Shown piece after piece: positions 1-11,700 of a DNA stretch of 64,000 bases. The stretch is taken from positions 11,119,963 to 11,183,962 of the forward strand of contig CM019701.1 of NCBI GenBank assembly GCA_009760885.1, given 5' to 3'. The position numbers were made by a program, and so were the translations under genes. The DNA comes from Achatina immaculata (lineage: Eukaryota; Mollusca; Gastropoda; Stylommatophora; Achatinidae). Position 1 is the stretch's first letter; the number at the start of each line of letters is the position of its first letter. The notes under the pieces are model-generated. The model was not told the origin of the DNA, ran no database searches, and worked only from the letters and a program-made list of their open reading frames with translations.

Positions 1-724
1 CTCTTGGCTGATAGAAAAACCTTGCGTTTATGACGTATATCTTATACCTCAGTATATGTCTGCCATGCGGCCTCCTTTTCTCCGTAAGTTTGTCATATGA
101 AACCTGCTTGGAAATATGACTGTCACCATTCTTGTTACATGTCCCAGCCGTCTCATCAGCGCCTGCTGTTTACTGCTGCCATCATGGATGCAGATCCTCA
201 GAGTTGGTTACTTTATCTTGTCACTTGATGTTTGTTATTCTGCGAAGGCAGCCAAGATGAAGACTGTAAAGTGTTTCTTCTCACGTCTTGCATTTGTTGT
301 CGTTGTTTTAGTCCGTATAAGAGAGAGCTAAGCAAACAGGTCTGGTAAATCAGAAACATTGTTTTCAGTGTTAAACCTTTTGTTCTTCCATGCCAATTTT
401 ATTAATTTGGCAAAAGATGTAGCTACATTTCTTAATCGTGTATTGATTTCTTCAGCTAGGGAAAAAAAGTAGAAGTAACTGTAGATCCTAGATAGCTGAA
501 CCTGTCCACTGCTTCAAGCAGGCTCTCAGTCACTGCTGCACAGATCAGTGTGGCTGTACTTTGTCCAAGAAGCGCTGTCTTGCTGATGTTTATCGTCCAT
601 GAACAGCCTCGTGCTCTGGTCATGATGTTGATCAGAGTCTGATGAGTTTGCTCGCTGTGGGCGCATCGCCAAGTAGAAGCTTCTTGGTTAAAACTTTGCT
701 TGTTTTTATCTAGACTCTAAGACA

Positions 725-1005
725 AGCTCAGTTAAACAGTGAGACATTTAACCGTGTGTACATGAGCCACTTAACCGTGTGTACATTAGCCAATTAACCG
801 TGAGTACATGAGCCACTTACATGTGTGCACATGAGCCACTTAACGGTATGTACATGAGCCATTGCCACTTACATGTGTGCGAATGAGCCATTTAACCGTA
901 TGTACATGAGCCACTTAACTATGTGTACATGAGCCACTTAACCGTGTATACATGAGCCACTTAACCGTGTATACATGAGCCACTTAACCGTGTGTACATG
1001 AACAT
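725..1005. repeat. 23-bp minisatellite
   Basis: About 11-12 imperfect copies with core gtacatgagccacttaacc, lying inside the LINE remnant that surrounds it. Confidence 0.85.
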
Positions 1006-1137
1006 CACCAGTGGCGTTTTTTAATGCACAGTTTATGAGGACAACAAAGTATATTCCTAAGAGAATAGCGGCTAGGACACAGCCTTGCTTTAACTCCAAG
1101 CTTCACCTCAAATCTGTCTTTTTCCATCAGCTCTATA

Positions 1138-2289
1138 TTGGCCATCATATCCTCGTGGAGTGGCCATCATATCCTCGCTGAGTGGCCATCATATCCTCGC
1201 GGAGTGGCCATCATATCCTCGTGGAGTGGCCATCATATCCTCGCGGAGTGGCCATCATATCCTCGCGGAGTGGCCATCATATCCTCGCGGAGTGGCCATC
1301 ATATCCTCGCGGAGTGGCCATCATATCCTCGTGGAGTGGCCATCATATCCTCGCGGAGTGGCCATCATATCCTCGCGGAGTGGCCATCATATCCTCGCGG
1401 AGTGGCCATCATATCCTCGCCTCGCGGAGTGGCCATCATATCCTCGCGGAGTGGCCATCATATCCTCGCGGAGTGGCCATCATATCCTCGTGGAGTGGCC
1501 ATCATATCCTCGCGGAGTGGCCATCATATCCTCGCGGAGTGGCCATCATATCCTCGCGGAGTGGCCATCATATCCTCGCCTCGCGGAGTGGCCATCATAT
1601 CCTCGCCTCGCGGAGTGGCCATCATATCCTCGCCTCGCGGAGTGGCCATCATATCCTCGCCTCGCGGAGTGGCCATCATATCCTCGCCTCGTGGAGTGGC
1701 CATCATATCCTCGCGGAGTGGCCATCATATCCTCGCTGAGTGGCCATCATATCCTCGCTGAGTGGCCATCATATCCTCGCTGAGTGGCCATCATATCCTC
1801 GCGGAGTGGCCATCATATCCTCGCTGAGTGGCCATCATATCCTCGCGGAGTGGCCATCATATCCTCGCTGAGTGGCCATCATATCCTCGCTGAGTGGCCA
1901 TCATATCCTCGCTGAGTGGCCATCATATCCTCGCGGAGTGGCCATCATATCCTCGCGGAGTGGCCATCATATCCTCGCCTCGCGGAGTGGCCATCATATC
2001 CTCGCGGAGTGGCCATCATATCCTCGCCTCGCGGAGTGGCCATCATATCCTCGCGGAGTGGCCATCATATCCTCGCCTCGCGGAGTGGCCATCATATCCT
2101 CGCGGAGTGGCCATCATATCCTCGCCTCGCGGAGTGGCCATCATATCCTCGCGGAGTGGCCATCATATCCTCGCGGAGTGGCCATCATATCCTCGCGGAG
2201 TGGCCATCATATCCTCGTGGAGTGGCCATCATATCCTCGTGGAGTGGCCATCATATCCTCGCGGAGTGGCCATCATATCCTCGCGGAGT
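1138..2289. repeat. 22-bp minisatellite with 27-bp variants
   Basis: About 50 copies with core gtggccatcatatcctcgc. Variant units carry an extra CTCGC and occur in clusters, for example 1565-1690 and 1975-2130. Long frames on both strands are artefacts. On the minus strand the unit encodes the LINE codons REDMMA. Confidence 0.95.
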
Positions 2290-2529
2290 TCTGCAATCTT
2301 CCGCGAGATGTGCGTGGGTGTAAAACGTCTACACCTAACCTTTAGGAATGCACTCAAAATACACATGAGACATCACTGACTTGGCCCAGATCTCAGGTAG
2401 CAAGACTTCTAAATCCACCATGAAAGAAGGCGTCTGCCCATATTCTCTCATGTATCTCTGTGATGAAACGGAAGACACGGAAATTTTTTTAAAAAAACGA
2501 AACACACTTTTTTTCACTACAATATTTCA

Positions 2530-2876
2530 GAAAACACTCATTATTGAAAGATCAAATATGTCTATACTACAAGAACTTAATATTGAAGAAGGCTGGCTAG
2601 TAAAGAGGATTAAAGAGAGAAAACTTAAATATTTTGGACATATTAAACGTCATGATAATTTAGAGAAGACCATCTTGGAAGGGTACATAATGGAAAAAAA
2701 AGAAAGAGAGGAAGACCAAGGCGAAGATGGCTGCAAGACATCGTTGATAATCTGCAAATGGATGCATCAGCAGCAGGACATCTTGCTCACAACCGAGAGG
2801 CCTACGGGAGTGCTGTTTGGGAGGCAAAGTTCCGCAAGGGACATTTGCAAATGAATGAATGAATGAATGAATGAAT
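2530..2876 (+). mobile_element. RTE-type LINE 3' end (copy 1)
   Basis: Reads LVKRIKERKLKYFGHIKRHD, then after a frameshift in an A-run near 2692-2700 the downstream frame gives GRPRRRWLQDIVDNLQMDAS and WEAKFRKGHLQ. This is the usual C-terminal tail of RTE/CR1-like LINE proteins. It ends in a (GAAT)n tail at about 2852-2876, consistent with a 3' LINE terminus. A related copy lies at 57945-58290. Confidence 0.75.
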
Positions 2877-3354
2877 TGAAAGATCTGAAACTTTGATTTT
2901 GTCACCTCCAAAGTTTTTTGTTTATTCACAATTAAAACAAATGCCAAATACATCTTTATACAAATATAGATTATGTAAAAAAAACATAATACACATTTAA
3001 TACTGATGACAAAAATAGGGTATTGATGTCAAATATCGGTAAAATCAATATCAAAATAATTAATACTGATGTAATGAAAACTTAGAGAGTCCTGGAAATA
3101 CATTTTTTTAAAAACCATTATAACAGAAAAAAAAAAACTACCAAAAAGGTAAGAAAAACAAGGGAAGGCTATCAAGAATGAGAAATACTGAAGCCTTTGT
3201 GTCTGTATAAATTCAGTTATATTATAACAAATATTAATTTCAAGAAGGCGGGAGCTTTGTAACCGTCTTGCCGGCAAACTTTCGTATCATTCTTTCGCGT
3301 CGTCACGTGATGAAACTGGAGGTGGGCATTGGCTAACAACCTTATCTTGGGACC

Positions 3355-3645
3355 CACCTAGAGGCGACTCTAGATGAGGAAAAAAACAACTCTTATGGAA
3401 ACTCTCAACAAAAACCAAGTAGATCTGTATGCCACACTGAATGTGACATTTGTATAACTGTTTTTTAACACACCTTATTTTTATCTTTCTGTATATTTCC
3501 TCGCATTGTTAAGAGACGCCAGTTTCGTGGGCATACAAACTCTTGATGAGGCTGATAAGCTCGCTGAAAACAGGAAAACGTGACAAATTACCATGTGAGC
3601 CCTATGTGACGTTTAACGGCACGGGAAGAATGTAAGATGTAAGAA
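3355..3645 (+). mobile_element. Degraded LINE 3' end
   Basis: Contains ADKLAENRK and ALCDV-RHGKN, matching the tail of the element at 57690-57940, and ends in (GTAAG/ATAAG)-like sequence. It has many stops. An identical copy lies 1821 bp downstream (about 5176-5466). Confidence 0.5.
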
Positions 3646-4171
3646 AAAAGCTTTCCTTATACACGTTAGCTTCTTGGTTAAGATGGATATTACGAAATAT
3701 TTGTAATTAAGACTTCCAGATTAAGAATGTCTCTGTATTAAGAGAGATTAACGCTCACACCGCCAAACTAAAAGTTGTATTTATATCTACAGTTAATACT
3801 GATGGTAAAACACACATTTTAGAAAACTATAAATCACAAGAAAATCTGCAAAAACACAGCAAACTGTTCTCATAAACTATTAATTCGTCTATTTTTAAAA
3901 CATTATTAACCAGTAAGAATATTCATATTCATTTTCACGTTTCAGGAAATCAAATTACTTTCTTTCTAGTTTCTTTCTTTCATGTGTACATTTTCAGCAG
4001 TAATCACTTTGTTACTGTTGTTGTTGTCACTGTTGTCATTATAAAGGTTGTACTAGACTAGTTATCAAACTGGTTTTATAATTCAGAACGCTAAATAATA
4101 ACAGGGTGTAAGCAAAAGCATTATCACTGCACTGAACTTCTGTGCTCATAATTCTACAAAAAAACTTAGAT

Positions 4172-5992
4172 CACTCAAAATACACATGAGACATCACTGA
4201 CTTGGCCCAGATCTCAGGTAGCAAGACTTCTAAATCCACCATGAAAGAAGGCGTCTGCCCATATTCTCTCATGTATCTCTGTGATGAAACGGAAGACACG
4301 GAAATTTTTTTAAAAAAACGAAACACACTTTTTTTCACTACAATATTTCAGAAAACACTCATTATTGAAAGATCAAATATGTCTATACTACAAGAACTTA
4401 ATATTGAAGAAGGCTGGCTAGTAAAGAGGATTAAAGAGAGAAAACTTAAATATTTTGGACATATTAAACGTCATGATAATTTAGAGAAGACCATCTTGGA
4501 AGGGTACATAATGGAAAAAAAAGAAAGAGAGGAAGACCAAGGCGAAGATGGCTGCAAGACATCGTTGATAATCTGCAAATGGATGCATCAGCAGCAGGAC
4601 ATCTTGCTCACAACCGAGAGGCCTACGGGAGTGCTGTTTGGGAGGCAAAGTTCCGCAAGGGACATTTGCAAATGAATGAATGAATGAATGAATGAATTGA
4701 AAGATCTGAAACTTTGATTTTGTCACCTCCAAAGTTTTTTGTTTATTCACAATTAAAACAAATGCCAAATACATCTTTATACAAATATAGATTATGTAAA
4801 AAAAACATAATACACATTTAATACTGATGACAAAAATAGGGTATTGATGTCAAATATCGGTAAAATCAATATCAAAATAATTAATACTGATGTAATGAAA
4901 ACTTAGAGAGTCCTGGAAATACATTTTTTTAAAAACCATTATAACAGAAAAAAAAAAACTACCAAAAAGGTAAGAAAAACAAGGGAAGGCTATCAAGAAT
5001 GAGAAATACTGAAGCCTTTGTGTCTGTATAAATTCAGTTATATTATAACAAATATTAATTTCAAGAAGGCGGGAGCTTTGTAACCGTCTTGCCGGCAAAC
5101 TTTCGTATCATTCTTTCGCGTCGTCACGTGATGAAACTGGAGGTGGGCATTGGCTAACAACCTTATCTTGGGACCCACCTAGAGGCGACTCTAGATGAGG
5201 AAAAAAACAACTCTTATGGAAACTCTCAACAAAAACCAAGTAGATCTGTATGCCACACTGAATGTGACATTTGTATAACTGTTTTTTAACACACCTTATT
5301 TTTATCTTTCTGTATATTTCCTCGCATTGTTAAGAGACGCCAGTTTCGTGGGCATACAAACTCTTGATGAGGCTGATAAGCTCGCTGAAAACAGGAAAAC
5401 GTGACAAATTACCATGTGAGCCCTATGTGACGTTTAACGGCACGGGAAGAATGTAAGATGTAAGAAAAAAGCTTTCCTTATACACGTTAGCTTCTTGGTT
5501 AAGATGGATATTACGAAATATTTGTAATTAAGACTTCCAGATTAAGAATGTCTCTGTATTAAGAGAGATTAACGCTCACACCGCCAAACTAAAAGTTGTA
5601 TTTATATCTACAGTTAATACTGATGGTAAAACACACATTTTAGAAAACTATAAATCACAAGAAAATCTGCAAAAACACAGCAAACTGTTCTCATAAACTA
5701 TTAATTCGTCTATTTTTAAAACATTATTAACCAGTAAGAATATTCATATTCATTTTCACGTTTCAGGAAATCAAATTACTTTCTTTCTAGTTTCTTTCTT
5801 TCATGTGTACATTTTCAGCAGTAATCACTTTGTTACTGTTGTTGTTGTCACTGTTGTCATTATAAAGGTTGTACTAGACTAGTTATCAAACTGGTTTTAT
5901 AATTCAGAACGCTAAATAATAACAGGGTGTAAGCAAAAGCATTATCACTGCACTGAACTTCTGTGCTCATAATTCTACAAAAAAACTTAGAT
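4172..5992. repeat. 1821-bp tandem duplication, copy 2
   Basis: Direct repeat of 2351-4171. Its right edge coincides with the first unit of the 51-bp array that follows, so the duplication breakpoint sits at the array boundary. Confidence 0.9.
4351..4697 (+). mobile_element. RTE-type LINE 3' end (copy 2)
   Basis: Duplicate of the LINE tail at 2530-2876, with the same frameshift and (GAAT)n tail, so it was copied by the segmental duplication and not by retrotransposition. Confidence 0.75.
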
Positions 5993-6446
5993 CATTCACA
6001 CACCCAGCCCCAACAATACCATGACTGTTAGCAAAGTTTAGATCATTCACAAACCCAGCCCCAACAATACCATGACTGTTAGCAAAGTTTAGATCATTCA
6101 CAAACCCAGCCCCAACAATACCATGACTGTTAGCAAAGTTTAGATCATTCACAAACCCAGCCCCAACAATACCATGACTGTTAGCAAAGTTTAGATCATT
6201 CGCAAACCCGGCCCCAACAATACCATGACTGTTAGCAAAGTTTAGATCATTCACACACCCAGCCCCAACAATACCATGACTGTTAGCAAAGTTTAGATCA
6301 TTCGCAAACCCAGCCCCAACAATACCATGACTGTTAGCAAAGTTTAGATCATTCGCAAACCCAGCCCCAACAATACCATGACTGTTAGCAAAGTTTAGAT
6401 CATTCGCAAACCCAGCCCCAACAATACCATGACTGTTAGCAAAGCT
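5985..6446. repeat. 51-bp minisatellite
   Basis: About nine copies with core acaataccatgactgttagc. The unit is 17 codons long, so an artefactual minus-strand frame stays open. Confidence 0.95.
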
Positions 6447-6529
6447 TTATCACCAAGGTGTAACTGTTACATCCTTATCAGTTCTGATCAGTGCTGCCAT
6501 ATTTTAACTGGTTGAATTTTTTTGTTCCA

Positions 6530-7250
6530 GGAGCAGTCCTCTTTCTATTCTCCTCTTTCTATTCTCCACTTTCTATTCTCCACTTTCTGTTCTCCTCTTT
6601 CTATTCTTCACTTTCTATTCTTCACTTTCTGTTCTCCTCTTTCTATTCTGCTCTTTCTATTCTCCTCTTTCTATTCTCCACTTTCTATTCTCCACTTTCT
6701 GTTCTCCTCTTTCTATTCTTCACTTTCTATTCTTCACTTTCTGTTCTCCTCTTTCTATTCTGCTCTTTCTATTCTTCTCTTTCTATTCTCCACTTTCTAT
6801 TCTCCACTTTCTGTTCTCCTCTTTCTATTCTTCACTTTCTGTTCTTCACTTTCTATTCTCCTCTTTCTATTCTCCACTTTCTATTCTCCTCTTTCTGTTC
6901 TTCACTTTCTGTTCTCCACTTTCTGTTCTCCACTTTCTATTCTCCACTTTCTATTCTCCTCTTTCTGTTCTTCACTTTCTGTTCTTCACTTTCTGTTCTT
7001 CACTTTATGTTCTTCACTTTCTATTTTCCACTTTCTGTTCTCCTCTTTCTGTTTTTCACTTTCTGTTCTTCACTTTCTGTTCTTCACTTTCTGTTCTTCA
7101 CTTTCTGTTTTTCACTTTCTGTTCTTCACTTTCTGTTCTTCACTTTCTGTTCTTCACTTTCTGTTCTTCACTTTCGTTTCTCCACTCTCTGCTCTTCACC
7201 GTTATTCCCCACTTTTATTCTCCATTTTGTATTCTCTACCACAGTGTTTC
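6530..7250. repeat. 13-bp pyrimidine minisatellite
   Basis: About 55 copies of ctttctattctcc-like units (A/G and C/T variants), strongly pyrimidine on the plus strand. Hydrophobic reading frames here are artefacts. Confidence 0.95.
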
Positions 7251-7261
7251 AGGAAGATAAG

Positions 7262-7765
7262 AATGCGTCCATGCATCTGACACACACGGAGAAAGTATAC
7301 AGAGGTTAGCGTCCGTGTATCTCTCACTCAATCTCTCTCTCTCTCACACACACGCACGCATGCGCGCACACACATACACATACAGAGACAGAGAGAGAGA
7401 GAGAAAGAGAGAGAGAAAAAGTGTACAGATGTTAGCGTTCGTGCATCTGACACACACAGAAAGTGTACAGATGTTAGCGTTCGTGCATCTGACACACACA
7501 GAAAGTGTACAGATGTTAGCGTTCGTGCATCTGACACACACAGAAAGTGTACAGATGTTAGCGTTCGTGCATCTGACACACACAGAAAGTGTACAGATGT
7601 TAGCGTTCGTGCATCTGACACACACAGAAAGTGTACACATGTTAGCGTCCGTGCATCTGACACACAGAAAGTGTACACATGTTAGCGTCCGTGCATCTGA
7701 CACACAGAAAGTGTACACATATTAGCGTCCGTGCATCTGACACACACAGAAAGTATACAGATGTT
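7262..7765. repeat. 42-bp minisatellite with CA/GA tract
   Basis: About nine copies with core gcatctgacacacacagaaa, some 40 bp long. The first copy is separated from the rest by a simple CT/CA/GA tract at 7325-7425. Confidence 0.9.
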
Positions 7766-7854
7766 ACAGTAACAACCTTGATGAAATAAAGAAAAAATAT
7801 GCTCTTCCCGCATCTAAATAAATATTTGTAGTTCTGACAAACCACATATTTTCA

Positions 7855-7995
7855 AGACAAGACTGGCCTATAAGTGACCCACCTTCTCCAAGACAAGACT
7901 GGTCTATAAGTGACCCACCTTCTTCAAGGTAAGACCGGCCTATAAGTGACCCACCTTCTCCAAGGTAAGACTGGCCTATAAGTGACCCACCTTCT
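7855..7995. repeat. 36-bp minisatellite
   Basis: Four copies with core ctataagtgacccaccttct. The unique DNA from 7996 to 8450, beyond the poly(A) site of the THEG-like gene, shows nothing recognisable. Confidence 0.85.
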
Positions 7996-8452
7996 TCTCT
8001 TGAAGGCTAAGATTTTGATCCTTGCTCCTAGTATGATCCAGAGCTCCAACTGTAGAAATTATGCACCGGACACAGAAATGTTGAGGAAAAGCAGCCTCCA
8101 AAGATGTTTAATACCTGTCTGCCAGCTGAGATACATCAGACTGCACTTTATATGTGACTTCCACTGAATGAACCAAACATATGATAATACACAAAGTACA
8201 GTAGACTGAATGACTTACCCAAACCCAGTAAGGGCCAGCACATAAAAGAAGTCTAAACTAAACCATATTGAGGTAAATGTTCACTGAAGATCCATTTTTA
8301 TGAAGTCAAAAGCCAGAAAATGTCTACAGCTGAAGCATTCAAAGTGGTAAACATTGATATTGAAAAAACAAACACACTAAAATTGCTGACACACTCATGT
8401 TCAAAGTTTGGTTGCTAGTCACTGCCATGGAGCTGACTAACAGAGAGGACAT

Positions 8453-8458
8453 TTTATT
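8453..8458 (-). promoter_or_regulatory. Poly(A) signal of the THEG-like gene
   Basis: A canonical AATAAA on the minus strand (TTTATT on plus), about 70 nt past the TGA of the terminal exon. Confidence 0.6.
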
Positions 8459-8527
8459 GGTCTTGCTAACTGTGTGATTTTGTCCCCCGTCTGCATCACA
8501 CATTATCACATACATGAACGATCAGAT

Positions 8528-8764
8528 TCATTTTGCTAGAACAATCTTCTGTGTAACTTTTCGTGGAACTGGGAGAGCCAGTTCTTCTAGTCTGGGTGTT
8601 GGTCTGGCATTCATGGCGCTACGAGAGAGCTTCTGTGGGTCACAGTAACCTCGGAGTAAAGCCCTGGGGCATGGGAGAGCTAGCTGTGTCAGTCTTAGAG
8701 AAGCGGTGGCTGTGACAGCAGCTCTAGATATTTCCCATGGGATAGGACGTGCATCCTTGAAGTT
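8528..8764 (-). CDS. THEG-like gene, terminal exon
   Basis: Following an acceptor (TTTTTCAG at 8765-8772) the exon reads NFKDARPIPWEISRAAV and carries two THEG repeats (SLRLTQLALPCPR and TPRLEELALPVPRK) before a TGA at 8528-8530. It encodes 78 residues. The sequence upstream of the acceptor is open but unlike the family and is treated as intron. Confidence 0.85.
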   Translation of the reverse strand, partial: NFKDARPIPWEISRAAVTATASLRLTQLALPCPRALLRGYCDPQKLSRSAMNARPTPRLEELALPVPRKVTQKIVLAK

Positions 8765-11700
8765 CTGAAAAATCATAACATATTTTTTTTTATGTGAATT
8801 ATGATATTCTGTATCAAGGCTTGATTTGAATTCATTTCCACACACACACATGAACATCTTCAAGGTCAAACAAAGATATAGGTGATGCTTTTGTTTGTTC
8901 AAAAAATGAACACATATGTGACAGCTACATAGGATTAGAACAACAAATTAACAATAGTTTCAGTGGCGGCACACAAACATAAAAATAATAATTTCATTAG
9001 AATCACTGAAATAACAATCTTATTTTAGGAAGTACAAATATAAAGTTTCAATAATATAACATAGTATATGTATTATTAACTTTAAATTTTACTTGCCTGT
9101 ATATTATTAACTATAAATTTTACTTTCCTGTACATTATTAACTTTAAATTTTACTTGCCTGTATAAACAAACATGCTCACTTGATATTGAAAAATATTCT
9201 ACAGATATAATTTGTTTGAATCTTCATCACAGACGTTATGTAGACATACAGACATGTAGGACATACAACCTCATCCAGGAAACCAAAGCTGGATCAGGTT
9301 CAGACTTTATCCTATCTCCAGACAACACAAGGCAGTCTTACAACAGCCTGGCCTCTGAACTATTAAGGTGCTTAAAAGAACTTGTATAGCTGTTATGTTG
9401 TCTGCTAGCGAGAGACTTTCACTGTGAAACTTAATAAATATGTACTTTAGATCTATAATGCCTGAATTTGCACTGATATCATTAACATTCTCTGTGTCTG
9501 ACATTTTATTTTCTATAACTTTTGTCTCTTCAACATTTTCTTTCATATTTTCTGTAACTTTTGTCTCTTCAACATTTTCTTTCATATTTTCTATAACTTT
9601 TGTCTCTTCAACATTTTCTTTCATATTTTCTATAACTTTTATATCTTCAACATTTTTTTCATATTTTCTATAACTTTTGTATCTTCAACATTTTTTTTCA
9701 TATTTTCTATAACTTTTGTATCTTCAACATTTTCTTTCATATTTTCTATAACTTTTGTCTCTTCAACATTTTCTTTCATATTTTCTATAAATTTTGTCTC
9801 TTCAACATTTTCTTTCATATTTTCAGTAACTCCATTCCTGGGCACATTTCTTTACATTTTTTTTCTTTGTTACATTATCATATTTCTTCTGTCCTTGTAA
9901 CAAACACAATTTCATGTACAAAAAAGACTAACTGCAGCTACAAAGATAAGTAATCCACTGATACAAAAACACTAACTACAGCTACAAAGATAAATAATAC
10001 ACCAATACAAAAACAGTAACTACAGTTATAAAGATAAGTAATCCACCAATATAAAAACAGTAACTACAATTATAAAGATAAGTAATCACTATCCAGCATA
10101 TTCTACCACCATCCAACACATTCTATCACCATCCACCACATTCTATCACCATCCAGTACATTCTATCACCATCCAGCATATTCTATCACCATCCAGCATA
10201 TTCTATCACCATCCAGCATATTCTATCACCATCCAGTACATTCTATCACCATCCAGCATATTCTATCACCATCCAGCATATTCTATCACCATCCAGCATA
10301 TTCCATCACCGTCCAGCATATTCTATCACCATCCACCACATTCTATCACCATCCACCATATTCTATCACTATCCACCATATTCTATCACCATCCACCATA
10401 TTCTATCACCATCCAACATTTTCTTTCATATTTTCTATAACTTTTATATCTTCAACATTTTTTTCATATTTTCTATAACTTTTGTATCTTCAACATTTTT
10501 TTTCATATTTTCTATAACTTTTGTATCTTCAACATTTTCTTTCATATTTTCTATAACTTTTGTCTCTTCAACATTTTCTTTCATATTTTCTATAAATTTT
10601 GTCTCTTCAACATTTTCTTTCATATTTTCAGTAACTCCATTCCTGGGCACATTTCTTTACATTTTTTTTCTTTGTTACATTATCATATTTCTTCTGTCCT
10701 TGTAACAAACACAATTTCATGTACAAAAAAGACTAACTGCAGCTACAAAGATAAGTAATCCACTGATACAAAAACACTAACTACAGCTACAAAGATAAAT
10801 AATACACCAATACAAAAACAGTAACTACAGTTATAAAGATAAGTAATCCACCAATATAAAAACAGTAACTACAATTATAAAGATAAGTAATCACTATCCA
10901 GCATATTCTACCACCATCCAACACATTCTATCACCATCCACCACATTCTATCACCATCCAGTACATTCTATCACCATCCAGCATATTCTATCACCATCCA
11001 GCATATTCTATCACCATCCAGCATATTCTATCACCATCCAGTACATTCTATCACCATCCAGCATATTCTATCACCATCCAGCATATTCTATCACTATCCA
11101 GCATATTCCATCACCGTCCAGCATATTCTATCACCATCCACCACATTCTATCACCATCCACCATATTCTATCACTATCCACCATATTCTATCACCATCCA
11201 CCATATTCTATCACCATCCACCATATTCTATCACTATCCAGCATATTCTATTACCATCCAGCATATTCTATTACCATCCAGCATATTCTATCACCATCCA
11301 CCACATTCTATCACCATCCAGCATATTCTATCACTATCCAGCATATTCTATCACCATCCAGCATATTCTATCACCATCCAGCATATTCTATCACTATCCA
11401 GCATATTCTATCACCATCCATCACATTCTATCACTATTCAGCACATTCTATCACCATCCAGCATATTTTATCGCCATCCATCACATTCTGGCAGAAAAGA
11501 AAGCTCAGTTCTCATCACTCTTTCACCTACAGCAATAAAATCTGCACTAGCAGCTGGTATAAACACAGTCACATGCATCTACAAGAACAACAACAAAGAA
11601 GTTATCAGAGAAAATGTAGAACACACAAACAGTGTATACAACCAATACTCTTTGGACATGTCTTAAGAAGACTGAAGTTGGAGAACCTGATAATCAGTGG

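Larger units (their letters stand above)
441..2345 (-). mobile_element. Decayed LINE reverse transcriptase split by two minisatellites
   Basis: Read on the minus strand, 2340-2289 gives RRFTPTHISRKIAELREDMM. After the 22-bp array, 1140-1012 gives MEKDRFEVKLGVKARLCPS, matching the RT motif GVKQGC. After a 23-bp array, 690-441 gives SEQTHQTLINIMTRARGC and then AVDRFSYLGSTVTS, matching the region after the YADD box and the FxYLGS motif. Together these follow the order of an RTE/CR1-type reverse transcriptase. The YADD region itself is lost. Removing the 22-bp array restores an open frame across its site. Confidence 0.7.
2351..4171. repeat. 1821-bp tandem duplication, copy 1
   Basis: The next 1821 bp (4172-5992) repeat this segment with no difference found by eye. 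It contains an RTE-like LINE tail, a second degraded LINE tail near 3355-3640, and AT-rich DNA in which nothing else was recognised. The join has about 2 bp of microhomology (CA). Confidence 0.9.

Noticed and set aside
9307..9845. Minus-strand frame with ENMKENVEETKV repeats
   Set aside because: Encoded by the 36-bp array and duplicated with it; it lies in an intron and has no other support.
10090..11490. CRISPR-like regular repeats
   Set aside because: Units are directly adjacent with no unique spacers, and the DNA is animal nuclear DNA; the same holds for all arrays in the window.
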